Source of the DNA: Bradyrhizobium ivorense | Lineage (GTDB): Bacteria > Pseudomonadota > Alphaproteobacteria > Rhizobiales > Xanthobacteraceae | Direction: 5' to 3' | Assembly (NCBI RefSeq): GCF_900696085.1 | Contig: NZ_CAADFC020000033.1 | Span: 124,001 to 188,000 of the forward strand | DNA: 64,000 bases | In this document: positions 8,927 to 16,242 of the stretch, piece by piece | How positions within the stretch are numbered: the first letter of the stretch is position 1 | Layout: the number at the start of each line of letters is the position of its first letter | Translations under genes and position numbers: made by a program | The notes under the pieces: model-generated | Told to the model about the DNA's origin: nothing | Database searches by the model: none | What the model saw: the letters and a program-made list of their open reading frames with translations, nothing else

Positions 8927-8938
8927 TACGTTATTGCA
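8927..8938. promoter_or_regulatory. Candidate MarR-type operator (site 3, weak)
   Basis: TACGTTATTGCA matches TACrCTrGyGTA at 9 of 12 positions. It lies in the 126-bp gap before the acyl-CoA ligase gene. It is the weakest member of the series apart from position 6388. Confidence 0.3.
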
Positions 8939-8991
8939 GAGTATGATTGGCTGCCAATGCGCAAGATCGTCGCTTGCGGCAGCGTCGCGGG

Positions 8992-9792
8992 TCATTTCCC
9001 CGAGAACATCGGCTTGCGTTTCTCGACGAAGGCGCGGACGCCCTCCTGCGCATCCGCCGTTCGCGAAATCGCGGCCAGCGTCTGCGCCTCCTCCTCGAGC
9101 TGACTTTCGAAGGAGCGGTCATTGGTCTGGGAGAACAGCCGCTTGATCGCGCCGAACGCCTCGGTCGGCCCGGCGGCGAGCTCCGTTGCGATCCGCGCAG
9201 CCTCGGCCCGCACCGCGCCGTCCGGAACGACGAAGTCGACAAGGCCAAGCGACAGCGCGGTCGCGGCATCGAGCGTCTCGCCGAGCAGGAAGAACCGTCT
9301 CGCGCGCGCAACACCAATCCGTCGGGTCACCGTGGTCGTCGATCCGCTGTCCGGACTGAAGCCGATCCTGGAGAATGCCGCGGAGATTTTCGCCGATTCC
9401 GCCATCACGATGAGATCGGCCGCGGCCATCAGCGACACGCTTCCGCCCGCGACATTGCCGTGGACGGCAGCGACGACCGGCGCGCGCATGCGCACCATCC
9501 GGGCGATCGCGACATGAATGTCGGCGGTCCAGGCCTTGATCGTTCCCGGCAGGGCGTCGCTCTGCTTGACCAGCGACATCAGGTCGCCACCGACGCTGAA
9601 CAGCCGTCCGCGCGCCGAGAGCAGCACCGCGCGAACGTCCGCACGCTCGCTCAGCTCGGCGATGCCAAGCGCGAACTCGCGACAGAAATCGCCGTCGATC
9701 GGATTGCCGCGGGTGGACTGATCCAGCACAATGTGCGCCAGCTCATCCTCGATGGTGCATTGGAAACTCTTGGTCGCAATCCCCAGTCCCAT
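8992..9792 (-). CDS. Enoyl-CoA hydratase/isomerase, PaaG-like
   Basis: Crotonase-fold protein of 266 residues. LFSVGGDLMSLV and HGNVAGGSVSLMAAADLIV form the oxyanion-hole segments, and SRIGFSPDSGSTTTVTRRIG carries an Asp at the place of the catalytic Asp of PaaG-type isomerases rather than a hydratase Glu. The ATG at 9792 (start MGLGIATKSF) follows GGGAGAGCCG. It is downstream of the SDR gene at 9839-10720 with a 46-bp gap, in the same direction, so both probably belong to one transcript from the operator-bearing gap at 10.8 kb. The substrate is unknown. Confidence 0.87.
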   Translation of the reverse strand: MGLGIATKSFQCTIEDELAHIVLDQSTRGNPIDGDFCREFALGIAELSERADVRAVLLSARGRLFSVGGDLMSLVKQSDALPGTIKAWTADIHVAIARMVRMRAPVVAAVHGNVAGGSVSLMAAADLIVMAESAKISAAFSRIGFSPDSGSTTTVTRRIGVARARRFFLLGETLDAATALSLGLVDFVVPDGAVRAEAARIATELAAGPTEAFGAIKRLFSQTNDRSFESQLEEEAQTLAAISRTADAQEGVRAFVEKRKPMFSGK

Positions 9793-9838
9793 CGGCTCTC
9801 CCTTCCAAGGCGTTTGCGTAACGTCGGTTGGCTGAGGC

Positions 9839-10720
9839 TCAGATCGATCGCGCCTGCTTCTCTTTCTGCACAGATGCCTGGATGGCCTCCCGCGCCCGCT
9901 GCCAATCGGCCGGCGAGAGCTTGGAAAGCCCGGCAAACGTGCTCGGCGCCGCCAGATGGTGACCGCCATCGATGCTGATCGTGTCGCCGGTGATGTAGCT
10001 GCAGCCGTCCGACATCAGGAAGATCAGGAGATTGCGCAGCTCGTCCATCTTGCCGAAGCGCCGCAGCGGCACCTCGTCGGCCTGGGTCGCGCCGACGCCG
10101 GTCACCGCCAGCGGATTGAGCTTGTCCCAGGCGCCTTCGGTCGGGAACGGCCCCGGTGCGATGGCATTGACGCGGATGTTCTTCGGGCCCCATTCGACTG
10201 CGAGCGACATGGTCATGGCGTGCACGGCCGCCTTCGCCATCGCCGCCGGCACCACATAGGCCGATCCGGTCCACACCCAGGTGACGAGGTTGCTGATGAT
10301 GACGCCCGGCAGGCCGGCGGCGATCCAGCGCTTGCCGCAGGCGAGCGAGGCGTAGAACGAGCCGTCCATCACCGTCGAGCGAACCGCCTCATAGCCGCGC
10401 GGCGACAGGCTTTCGGTCGGCGCCAGAAAATTCGCGCCGGCGTTGTTGACGAGACCGGTGAGCGGCCCCTCCGCCCAGATGCTCTCCATCATCGCTTCGA
10501 TGCTGTCGGGGTCGCGCACATTGGCGAGCAGCGCGGACGCCTGTCCTTTTGACCGCGCGCGGATATCCTGCGCAGCCTGCTCGAGCACCTCCTTGCGTCG
10601 CCCGCAGATATAGACGTGGGCGCCATGGCCGGCGAAGCCGACCGCCATCTCCTTGCCGAGCCCGGTCCCGCCGCCGGTAATCAGGATGCGCTTTCCCTTG
10701 AGCACCGCAGCGTCGAACAT
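9839..10720 (-). CDS. SDR oxidoreductase, dienoyl/enoyl-CoA reductase-like
   Basis: SDR of 293 residues with ITGGGTGLGKEMA at the N terminus and NNAGANFLAP. Like the SDR at 5423, it lacks the catalytic Tyr: the aligned stretch is VVPAAMAKAAVHAMTMSLAVEWG, the pattern of 2,4-dienoyl-CoA and trans-2-enoyl-CoA reductases. The C-terminal ITGDTISIDGGHHL is family typical. It is the first gene of a minus-strand pair with the PaaG-like crotonase and divergent from the MarR regulator gene. The gap between them carries two near-perfect dyads, so it is likely under direct control of that regulator. Confidence 0.85.
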   Translation of the reverse strand: MFDAAVLKGKRILITGGGTGLGKEMAVGFAGHGAHVYICGRRKEVLEQAAQDIRARSKGQASALLANVRDPDSIEAMMESIWAEGPLTGLVNNAGANFLAPTESLSPRGYEAVRSTVMDGSFYASLACGKRWIAAGLPGVIISNLVTWVWTGSAYVVPAAMAKAAVHAMTMSLAVEWGPKNIRVNAIAPGPFPTEGAWDKLNPLAVTGVGATQADEVPLRRFGKMDELRNLLIFLMSDGCSYITGDTISIDGGHHLAAPSTFAGLSKLSPADWQRAREAIQASVQKEKQARSI

Positions 10721-10787
10721 GGGGTGGCTCCTTCCCTGTGGCTGATCCTCTGCGGCAGCTTCGCCTGGCCGCCATCGGCGATATTAA

Positions 10788-10799
10788 TACACTAGCGTA
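10788..10799. promoter_or_regulatory. Candidate MarR operator (site 4, full match)
   Basis: TACACTAGCGTA matches TACrCTrGyGTA at all positions and is symmetric apart from one A/G versus C/T pair. It lies 68 bp before the minus-strand SDR start in the divergent gap with the MarR gene. Confidence 0.7.
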
Positions 10800-10872
10800 C
10801 TTCTTTTGTAAATCCGCCGCTGGCACCTGATTCGAAGCTTTTCTGCCCATTCCTACGGCCTTCCCTTTAAAA

Positions 10873-10884
10873 TACGCTGGTGTA
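10873..10884. promoter_or_regulatory. Candidate MarR operator (site 5, full match)
   Basis: TACGCTGGTGTA, a full match to the consensus, 49 bp before the marR-type start at 10933. It is well placed for autoregulation. Its centre is 85 bp from that of site 4. Confidence 0.7.
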
Positions 10885-10932
10885 TGGTATTAGTGAACCG
10901 GCGGCCCGAATGGGCCTGGAAGGGAAATATCA

Positions 10933-11457
10933 ATGGTTGAACAGCCCGATTGGGATCTCCGGCTCGGATATCTCATCCACGACGTGTCGCGGCTCAGGAG
11001 GATGATGTTCGACCGCGCGCTGGCGCCGCTCGGGATCACCCGCTCGCAATGGTGGGTGCTGGCCTTCATCTCGCGCAAGGACGGCCTGCCCCAGACCCAA
11101 CTCGCCAATGAGCTCGATGTCGGCAAGGTCGCCGTCGGCGCCCTGATTGACCGGCTCGAGGCGTCCGGCTTCGTGCTGCGCCAGGCCGATCCGGTCGATC
11201 GGCGCGTCAAGCGCGTCTATGTTACCAAGCAGGCGCGCGGTTTCCTTGAGAAGCTGCGGAAGGAAACCGACAAGTTCAACGCCAAAATCGTCAACGGCAT
11301 CGACCGCAAGCAGCTCGAGGCGGCATCCGAGGCGCTGCTCGCCATGAAGCACAATCTCATCGCCATGTCCGACGGTGAGACCCCCAGTGGCGCGAACGAC
11401 GAAGAGGAAGAGGCCCAGCCTGCCAAGACCCGGAAGAAGAAGCGGGCGGCGGCTTAA
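10933..11457 (+). CDS. MarR-family transcriptional regulator
   Basis: Winged-helix MarR protein of 174 residues. Helices around residues 10-50 precede the DNA-binding core TQLANELDVGKVAVGALIDRLE and the wing with QADPVDRRVKRVYVT (DxRxxR-like pattern). The C terminus adds an acidic stretch (NDEEEEAQPA) and a basic tail (KTRKKKRAAA), longer than in small MarR proteins. The ATG follows GGAAGGGAA. MarR proteins usually repress and are released by small aromatic or CoA-thioester ligands. The two full operator matches in its own promoter and related dyads across 4.3-16.2 kb suggest it governs the whole cluster (inference). Confidence 0.9.
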   Translation: MVEQPDWDLRLGYLIHDVSRLRRMMFDRALAPLGITRSQWWVLAFISRKDGLPQTQLANELDVGKVAVGALIDRLEASGFVLRQADPVDRRVKRVYVTKQARGFLEKLRKETDKFNAKIVNGIDRKQLEAASEALLAMKHNLIAMSDGETPSGANDEEEEAQPAKTRKKKRAAA

Positions 11458-11506
11458 GGCCTATCCGCCCGCCCCGAGTGCACTCCGGGAGGAGTTTCGC
11501 AGATCG

Positions 11507-12409
11507 CTATGAAGCGATGTCGCGTCCCCAGATGTCGGCGTTTGGACGCGCTCTGCGCACCATCTCCAGGACCTTGGGGCCGAGTTCGTTCGGGTCCTCG
11601 ACGGGATCGATGCCTGGGCCGGCATGCCAGCCTTCGGCAACCTTCAGGATTCCGTCCCCCGCTTCGAACACGCGGCCGGTTACTTCGCCGGACTGTTCGC
11701 TCGCGAGCCAGACCACGATCGGGGCGACCCAGCGCGGATTCCGCCGCTTGATCTCCTCCTCGGTCCGCTCGCGCAATCCCTCCGTCATCCGGGTCTGCGC
11801 GCGGGGGGCGATCGCGTTCACCGTGATGCCGTACTGCCGAAGCTCCATCGCGCTGATGATCGTGAACGCGGCGATGCCCGCCTTGGCGGCTCCGTAGTTG
11901 CTTTGGCCAACATTGCCGAAGATCCCGGAGGCCGACGAGGTGTTGATCAGGCGGGCGCTCACCGGCTTGCCCTGCGTCTTGGATTGCTGGCGCCAGTACT
12001 GCGCGGCATGATGCGACGGCGCGAAGGTGCCTTTCAGATGCACCTTGATCACGGCGTCCCACTCCGCCTCGCTCATATTGACCATCATGCGGTCGCGCAG
12101 GATCCCGGCGTTGTTGATGAGCACGTCGAGCCGGTCGAAGCTGTTGACTGCGGCGTCGATCAGCGCCTTGGCGCCCGCCCAGTCGCTGACGTCGTTGCCG
12201 TTGACGATGGCCTCGCCGCCGGCGCGCCTGATGTCATCGACGACCTGCTGGGCGGGCGAAAGATCGGCGCCCTCACCCGCCGCGGTGCTGCCGAGATCGT
12301 TGACGACGACCTTGGCGCCCTGCTCCGCCAGCATCAGCGCATATTCCCGCCCGAGTCCCCGGCCGCCGCCCGTCACGATCGCGACCCGTCCGGCACATAG
12401 TCGTCCCAT
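11507..12409 (-). CDS. SDR, multifunctional-enzyme-type 3-hydroxyacyl-CoA dehydrogenase
   Basis: SDR of 300 residues resembling the dehydrogenase unit of peroxisomal multifunctional enzyme type 2. It shows VAIVTGGGRGLGREYAL, the VVNDLGS insert with the longer loop typical of this group, NNAGILRDRMM and the active site Ser-Tyr-Lys with SSASGIFGN and NYGAAKAG. The C-terminal extension (residues about 250-300) is also usual there. Likely reaction: NAD-dependent oxidation of a (3R)-hydroxyacyl-CoA. It is divergent from the MaoC gene at 12609, which encodes the matching hydratase-2 half, so the two halves of an MFE-2 are carried as separate genes around one operator. Confidence 0.88.
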   Translation of the reverse strand: MGRLCAGRVAIVTGGGRGLGREYALMLAEQGAKVVVNDLGSTAAGEGADLSPAQQVVDDIRRAGGEAIVNGNDVSDWAGAKALIDAAVNSFDRLDVLINNAGILRDRMMVNMSEAEWDAVIKVHLKGTFAPSHHAAQYWRQQSKTQGKPVSARLINTSSASGIFGNVGQSNYGAAKAGIAAFTIISAMELRQYGITVNAIAPRAQTRMTEGLRERTEEEIKRRNPRWVAPIVVWLASEQSGEVTGRVFEAGDGILKVAEGWHAGPGIDPVEDPNELGPKVLEMVRRARPNADIWGRDIAS

Positions 12410-12518
12410 TCGTCGTCTCCCTCTTTCAGTTCTTCGCAGCGCCGCTCATGACGTCACCGAACAGGTGCCAGGTCTCGCCCTCGAAACGCATCGGTGGAGC
12501 CGGCCCGCTTCTATTTTG

Positions 12519-12530
12519 TACACTACTGTA
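12519..12530. promoter_or_regulatory. Candidate MarR operator (site 6)
   Basis: TACACTACTGTA matches TACrCTrGyGTA at 11 of 12 positions. It lies between the divergent MFE-2-type SDR (12409) and the MaoC gene (12609), followed by an AT-rich stretch. Confidence 0.6.
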
Positions 12531-12608
12531 TTATATGATATGATATCATTGCAACTGCCTTTGCGGCAGCGCGATGCTCAGTCGCGCTGGCAGGTATGGG
12601 AGGACGCC

Positions 12609-13462
12609 TTGAATCTTGAAGCCGTCAGAAATCTTCGCTTCGAGCCTGTCACGCAGAATTACACCCGCCGCGATACGATGCTTTATGCGCTGGGCCTCGG
12701 TTATGGGTCCGATCCCCTGGATCCGGCGCAGCTCGACTTCGTTTACGAAGCAAATCTCCGTGCCGTGCCGTCGATCTGTTGCGTGCTGGCCCATCCGGGC
12801 TTCTGGGCGAAACGGCCCGAGCTCGGCATCGACTGGCTCAAGCTGCTGCACGGCGAGCAGAGCTTTGAAATCCACCATCCGATCCCACCCGAAGGCACCG
12901 TGAGAGCCAGCTATCAGATCGCGGCTGTGGCGGATAAGGGCGCCGGCAAGGGCGCGATCCTTCACCTCGTCAAGACGCTCGCCGACGCGAGCACCGGCGC
13001 AAGGTTGGCGACGGTGCGCAGCGTGCTCTTCCTGCGCGGCGACGGCGGCTGTGGCGGGTTCGGCGATGCCCCTACCGAGCCTGCAGCGATTTCCGAACGG
13101 CCCCCACGCTGACCAGGGATATCGCGACGCTGCCGCAGAGCGCGCTGATCTATCGGCTGAGCGGTGACTACAGTCCGATCCACGCCGATCCCGACGCCGC
13201 GGCCAAGGCCGGCTTCGACCGACCAATCCTGCATGGCCTGTGCACGCTTGGCGTGGCAACGCGCGCCGTTCTCGCCACGTTCGCTGATGGCGCAGCCAAA
13301 CGTCTTGTCTTGCTGTCGGCGCGCTTCAGCCGTCCGGTGTTCGCGGGTGAGACGATCAGGACGGAATTTTTCGCTGACGACGGCCAGGTCCGTTTCCGCT
13401 CACGGGTGATCGAACGCGACGTCGTCGTGCTCGATCGGGGAACGGCCGTGTTGCGCGATTGA
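12609..13462 (+). pseudogene. MaoC/hydratase-2 gene with a 1-base frameshift
   Basis: Reads as an MFE-2-type enoyl-CoA hydratase 2 split over two frames. The first frame, from a TTG at 12609 with GGGAGG upstream, gives YTRRDTMLYALGLGYG and GIDWLKLLHGEQSFEIHHP and runs to FLRGDGGCGG, then stops at 13112. The second frame continues with LPQSALIYRLSGDYSPIHA and the hydratase motif GFDRPILHGLCTLG, ending at 13462. Adding one C to the C5 run at 13101-13105 joins both into one protein of about 284 residues. As written, the first frame lacks the catalytic motif. It may be a true inactivation, a sequencing error in a homopolymer, or slippage-dependent expression. It pairs functionally with the divergent SDR at 11507. 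Confidence 0.82.
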
Positions 13463-13463
13463 G

Positions 13464-14426
13464 CTACTTTTTCTCAATCTTGGCGATCGCGACGATCTCT
13501 GCCCAGCGCCGCGTGTCAGCCTCCTCGAAAGCCCGTAGCGCATCGGGCCCCGCTGGGAACGGCTTGGCGCCCACCGACGCCAGATAGCTCGCGGTCTCCT
13601 TGTTGTTTACGAAGGCCAGCACGGTCTGGCTGAGCTTAGCGATGATGTCGGAAGGCGTTCCGGTTCGGACGAACACGCCGACCCAGGCCGCCAGCTCAGC
13701 GCCGGACAAGCCCGCTTGCGCCAGGGTCGGGATGTCGGGCATCCCTGCCAGCCGCTCGCTGCTCGTCACGGCAAGGACGCGCAACCGGCCGTCCTGGATC
13801 AGTCCCTGCGCGCTGGCGGGGTCGGCGAACACGCAATCGATCTGCCCCGCCAGCACGTCGGTCAGCGCTTGCGGCATCCCACGGTACGGCACATGCTGCA
13901 TCTCGATCCCGGCCCGGGCGCGAAACAATTCCGCAGCACCCCGGCTCGACGTGTTGCCGCTACCGAATGACAGCGGCTTCTGCCGCGACTTCGCCAGCGC
14001 GATGAATTCGGCAACGGTCTTGGCCGGAAACTCCGGCTTGACGGCCAGCATCATCGGAATGGTCATGATCCCTGCCACAGGCGCAAAGTCGGTCGCGGGG
14101 TTGTAGGGCATCGTGTTGAACAGGCTGACATTGGCTGACTGCGTCGAGTTCGTGGTCACGAACACCGTGTAGCCGTCGGCATCCGCCTTCAGAACGGCGA
14201 GTGCCGCCAGATTGCCGTCGGCACCCGGCTTGTTCTCGACCAGCACGGTCGCCCCGGTCTCGGTGCGAATGCTCTCCGCAAGACGCCGCGTCACGGCATC
14301 GGTGGCGCTGCCCGCAGGGAACGGCACGATCAGATTGATGCGCCGCGATGGATAGACTTCCGCCGACGCGGGTGTGCCGATCAAAACGGCGATCAGCCAC
14401 ATCACGATCGCAACACGAAGCCGCAT
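13464..14426 (-). CDS. Bug-family (TctC-like) periplasmic substrate-binding protein
   Basis: Secreted binding protein of 320 residues from the Bug / tripartite tricarboxylate transporter receptor family. A signal peptide (residues 1-23, ending near PASAEVY) is followed by the family hallmarks RRINLIVPFPAGSATDAVTR, a GADGNLA loop and HVPYRGMPQALTDVLAGQID. Such proteins bind carboxylates in the periplasm. No TctA/TctB membrane genes are present in the window, so it is an orphan receptor, as is common in this family. It lies convergent with the broken MaoC gene, and a long inverted repeat lies 75 bp upstream of its start. Confidence 0.9.
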   Translation of the reverse strand: MRLRVAIVMWLIAVLIGTPASAEVYPSRRINLIVPFPAGSATDAVTRRLAESIRTETGATVLVENKPGADGNLAALAVLKADADGYTVFVTTNSTQSANVSLFNTMPYNPATDFAPVAGIMTIPMMLAVKPEFPAKTVAEFIALAKSRQKPLSFGSGNTSSRGAAELFRARAGIEMQHVPYRGMPQALTDVLAGQIDCVFADPASAQGLIQDGRLRVLAVTSSERLAGMPDIPTLAQAGLSGAELAAWVGVFVRTGTPSDIIAKLSQTVLAFVNNKETASYLASVGAKPFPAGPDALRAFEEADTRRWAEIVAIAKIEKK

Positions 14427-14500
14427 GAATTCTCCTTCAGCCTGAAGCGCTTGACGTTTCCATGCGCGGCTCAGCCTCGAACCGCAGTCCCGCTTTGTTC

Positions 14501-14524
14501 CAATCGTACTCTATCTTACGATTG
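14501..14524. promoter_or_regulatory. Long inverted repeat, candidate operator (site 7)
   Basis: Perfect 8-bp arms CAATCGTA and TACGATTG flank an 8-base spacer. The inner 12 bases at 14507-14518 (TACTCTATCTTA) match the MarR consensus at 9 of 12. It lies 75 bp before the start of the Bug-type gene. Confidence 0.5.
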
Positions 14525-14606
14525 ATAAGAACGTCTGTTTACAGGACAGCTGTCCGGTTTGTTGCCGTACCATGCCGAAGCTGACCTTGCTGCCCCACAC
14601 GACGGG

Positions 14607-15086
14607 CTATCCGCACGGCTCCGATTCGCCGCTGGTGCGGCTCAGTTCGACGCGATCGAGATTCGCGAAGAGCCCGTCGTCGAGCCGAATGTCGGCCGCA
14701 AAATGCATGGGATCGGCATGGCCGCAGATCACGTCCGGAAAATGCCAGCTCGCGGTGCCCAACACCGTCTCTCCGGCAAGCACCGCGAGCTTCAATGGAT
14801 GCCGGGCGCCTACGCCTCGCGCGCTCTGATAGCCGTCAGCAATGCAGTAGAGTTCGAGCCGCATTGTGTTCTCGGTCACCCGCTGCACCGATAGCTCGAT
14901 GTCGCAGAAGCCGAAGGCGGGATCGTCCGTCGAACCATCGGCATAGAAGTAGAACGCGCCGATCTTGCCGTGCGCGCATGGACCAAGCTTGGTGTCTTTC
15001 GGCACCTGCGGATCCGGCCGTGCCGGCGTGCGCGGCGGCAAGGGACCAAGTGAGCAGAACTGCCGATTGGAATAACAGCGGGCCAA
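14607..15086 (-). CDS. Unknown protein coupled to the amidohydrolase
   Basis: Protein of 159 residues that I do not recognise. The TTG at 15086 is chosen because a strong AGGAGGAG stands just before it, 11 bp after the amidohydrolase stop. The N terminus is Cys/Pro rich (ARCYSNRQFCSLGPLPPRTP). The rest alternates short beta-like stretches (GKIGAFYFYADGST, MRLELYCIADG, VLGTASWHFPDV) and contains a His/Asp-rich GHADPMHFAAD segment. There is no signal peptide or membrane span. The tight position behind the amidohydrolase and next to a Rieske dioxygenase cluster suggests a role in the same aromatic pathway, perhaps as an accessory or ligand-binding protein; that is inference. Confidence 0.6.
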   Translation of the reverse strand: MARCYSNRQFCSLGPLPPRTPARPDPQVPKDTKLGPCAHGKIGAFYFYADGSTDDPAFGFCDIELSVQRVTENTMRLELYCIADGYQSARGVGARHPLKLAVLAGETVLGTASWHFPDVICGHADPMHFAADIRLDDGLFANLDRVELSRTSGESEPCG

Positions 15087-15096
15087 ATTCTCCTCC

Positions 15097-16074
15097 CTAC
15101 CCGAGCGCGAGCAGCCGCGCGGCATTGGCCGACAGTGCTGCACGCCCGATCGACAAGGCGTTCTCGGCAAACTGCGCGGGCTTGTCCTGTTTGACCGTGA
15201 ACGGATAGTCGGAGCCCGCGACGAGGCGATCCGTCCCGACCTTGTCGGCCAAATAGCGCAACGCTGGCCCATCGTAGAGGATCGTGTCGTAGTAAAAGGA
15301 CCGCACGGCATCCGTCGGGTCTCTCGGAAACAGGCTCCGCAGCGGCGGCCCCATGCCATAGGCGTGGCATAGCCGTGGCAGCAGCCAGGACAACGCACCG
15401 CCGCCATGGCTGAGCAGGACCCGCAATTTTGGAAACCGCTCCAGCACTCCGTTCGTCATCAGCGACACCGCGGCAAACGCCGTCTCCAGCGGGAATGCCG
15501 CCACTGCCGCAAGCTCCGGACGGCCGCCCATCCGCTCCAGCCCGAGCGGATGCAGCGGATGGATCATCACCATCAAACCTGCCTGCTCCGCCGCGGCATA
15601 GACCTCGTTGAGGCGCGCATCGCCGAGCGGCATGCCGTTGATATGCGTGCCGATCTCGATGCCGCGCAGACCGAGCGACTTGATTTCTTCCATGCGCCGC
15701 GCCGCGAGCGCGACATCCTGCATCGGAACCATGCCGATCCCGATGAAATGCCGCGGATGTTCTGCGCAAAGGGCAGCGATTCCCGCATTGACATGACGAC
15801 ACAGTGCGTCCGCGTCGCTGGATGGAAACCAATGTGACAGCAATTCCGGCATCGGCGAGACGACCTGCACATCGACGTCGTCGGCCGCCATATCATCGAG
15901 CCGGCGATGGGCGTCCCAGCTTCGGTAGTCGACCACGCGAAACACCTTGCCGCCGACCATGACGGCCGCCGATGCATCCCGGAGCTCGACCGAAGGCCAA
16001 AGCGGGTTGCGACCTGGTTCCGCCGGAATGTGCTGCGGAACGAAATGGGTATGGGTGTCGATCGGTTCGACCAC
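15097..16074 (-). CDS. Amidohydrolase-2 / ACMSD-like metal-dependent hydrolase or decarboxylase
   Basis: Amidohydrolase-2 family protein of 325 residues, the family that includes 2-amino-3-carboxymuconate semialdehyde decarboxylase. Metal-binding HxH lies in PIDTHTHFVP near the start, a His in MIHPLHPLG, another in LLSHGGGALSW, and the conserved Asp in GSDYPFTV. The start is a GTG at 16074 preceded by GAGGAG; the longer frame from 16119 lacks a ribosome site. Many relatives decarboxylate carboxylated ring-cleavage products, which fits the neighbouring dioxygenase genes if the starting aromatic carries a carboxyl group. It is divergent from the reductase gene and shares its operator-bearing gap. 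Confidence 0.86.
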   Translation of the reverse strand: MVEPIDTHTHFVPQHIPAEPGRNPLWPSVELRDASAAVMVGGKVFRVVDYRSWDAHRRLDDMAADDVDVQVVSPMPELLSHWFPSSDADALCRHVNAGIAALCAEHPRHFIGIGMVPMQDVALAARRMEEIKSLGLRGIEIGTHINGMPLGDARLNEVYAAAEQAGLMVMIHPLHPLGLERMGGRPELAAVAAFPLETAFAAVSLMTNGVLERFPKLRVLLSHGGGALSWLLPRLCHAYGMGPPLRSLFPRDPTDAVRSFYYDTILYDGPALRYLADKVGTDRLVAGSDYPFTVKQDKPAQFAENALSIGRAALSANAARLLALG

Positions 16075-16192
16075 GACGTCTCCTCGGCGGATTTTTTGCG
16101 CTGCACTCGGCGCCGACAAGCTCCCGCAAGGGGAGCTTGCCTACTTACAAGCAGGTTGGACTGTTTTTATTTTCTATGCAATCCATTATTCG

Positions 16193-16204
16193 TATGCTAG
16201 TGCA
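16193..16204. promoter_or_regulatory. Candidate MarR-type operator (site 8)
   Basis: TATGCTAGTGCA matches TACrCTrGyGTA at 10 of 12 positions, with the core CTAG intact. It lies between the divergent amidohydrolase (16074) and the dioxygenase operon (16243). Confidence 0.45.
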
Positions 16205-16242
16205 CTATCTAACCAACCTAGCGATCAGGGAGCGAAGCGAAC

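Noticed and set aside
7174..8946. 590-residue plus-strand frame opposite the acyl-CoA ligase
   Set aside because: The minus strand has all adenylate-forming motifs; this is its mirror.
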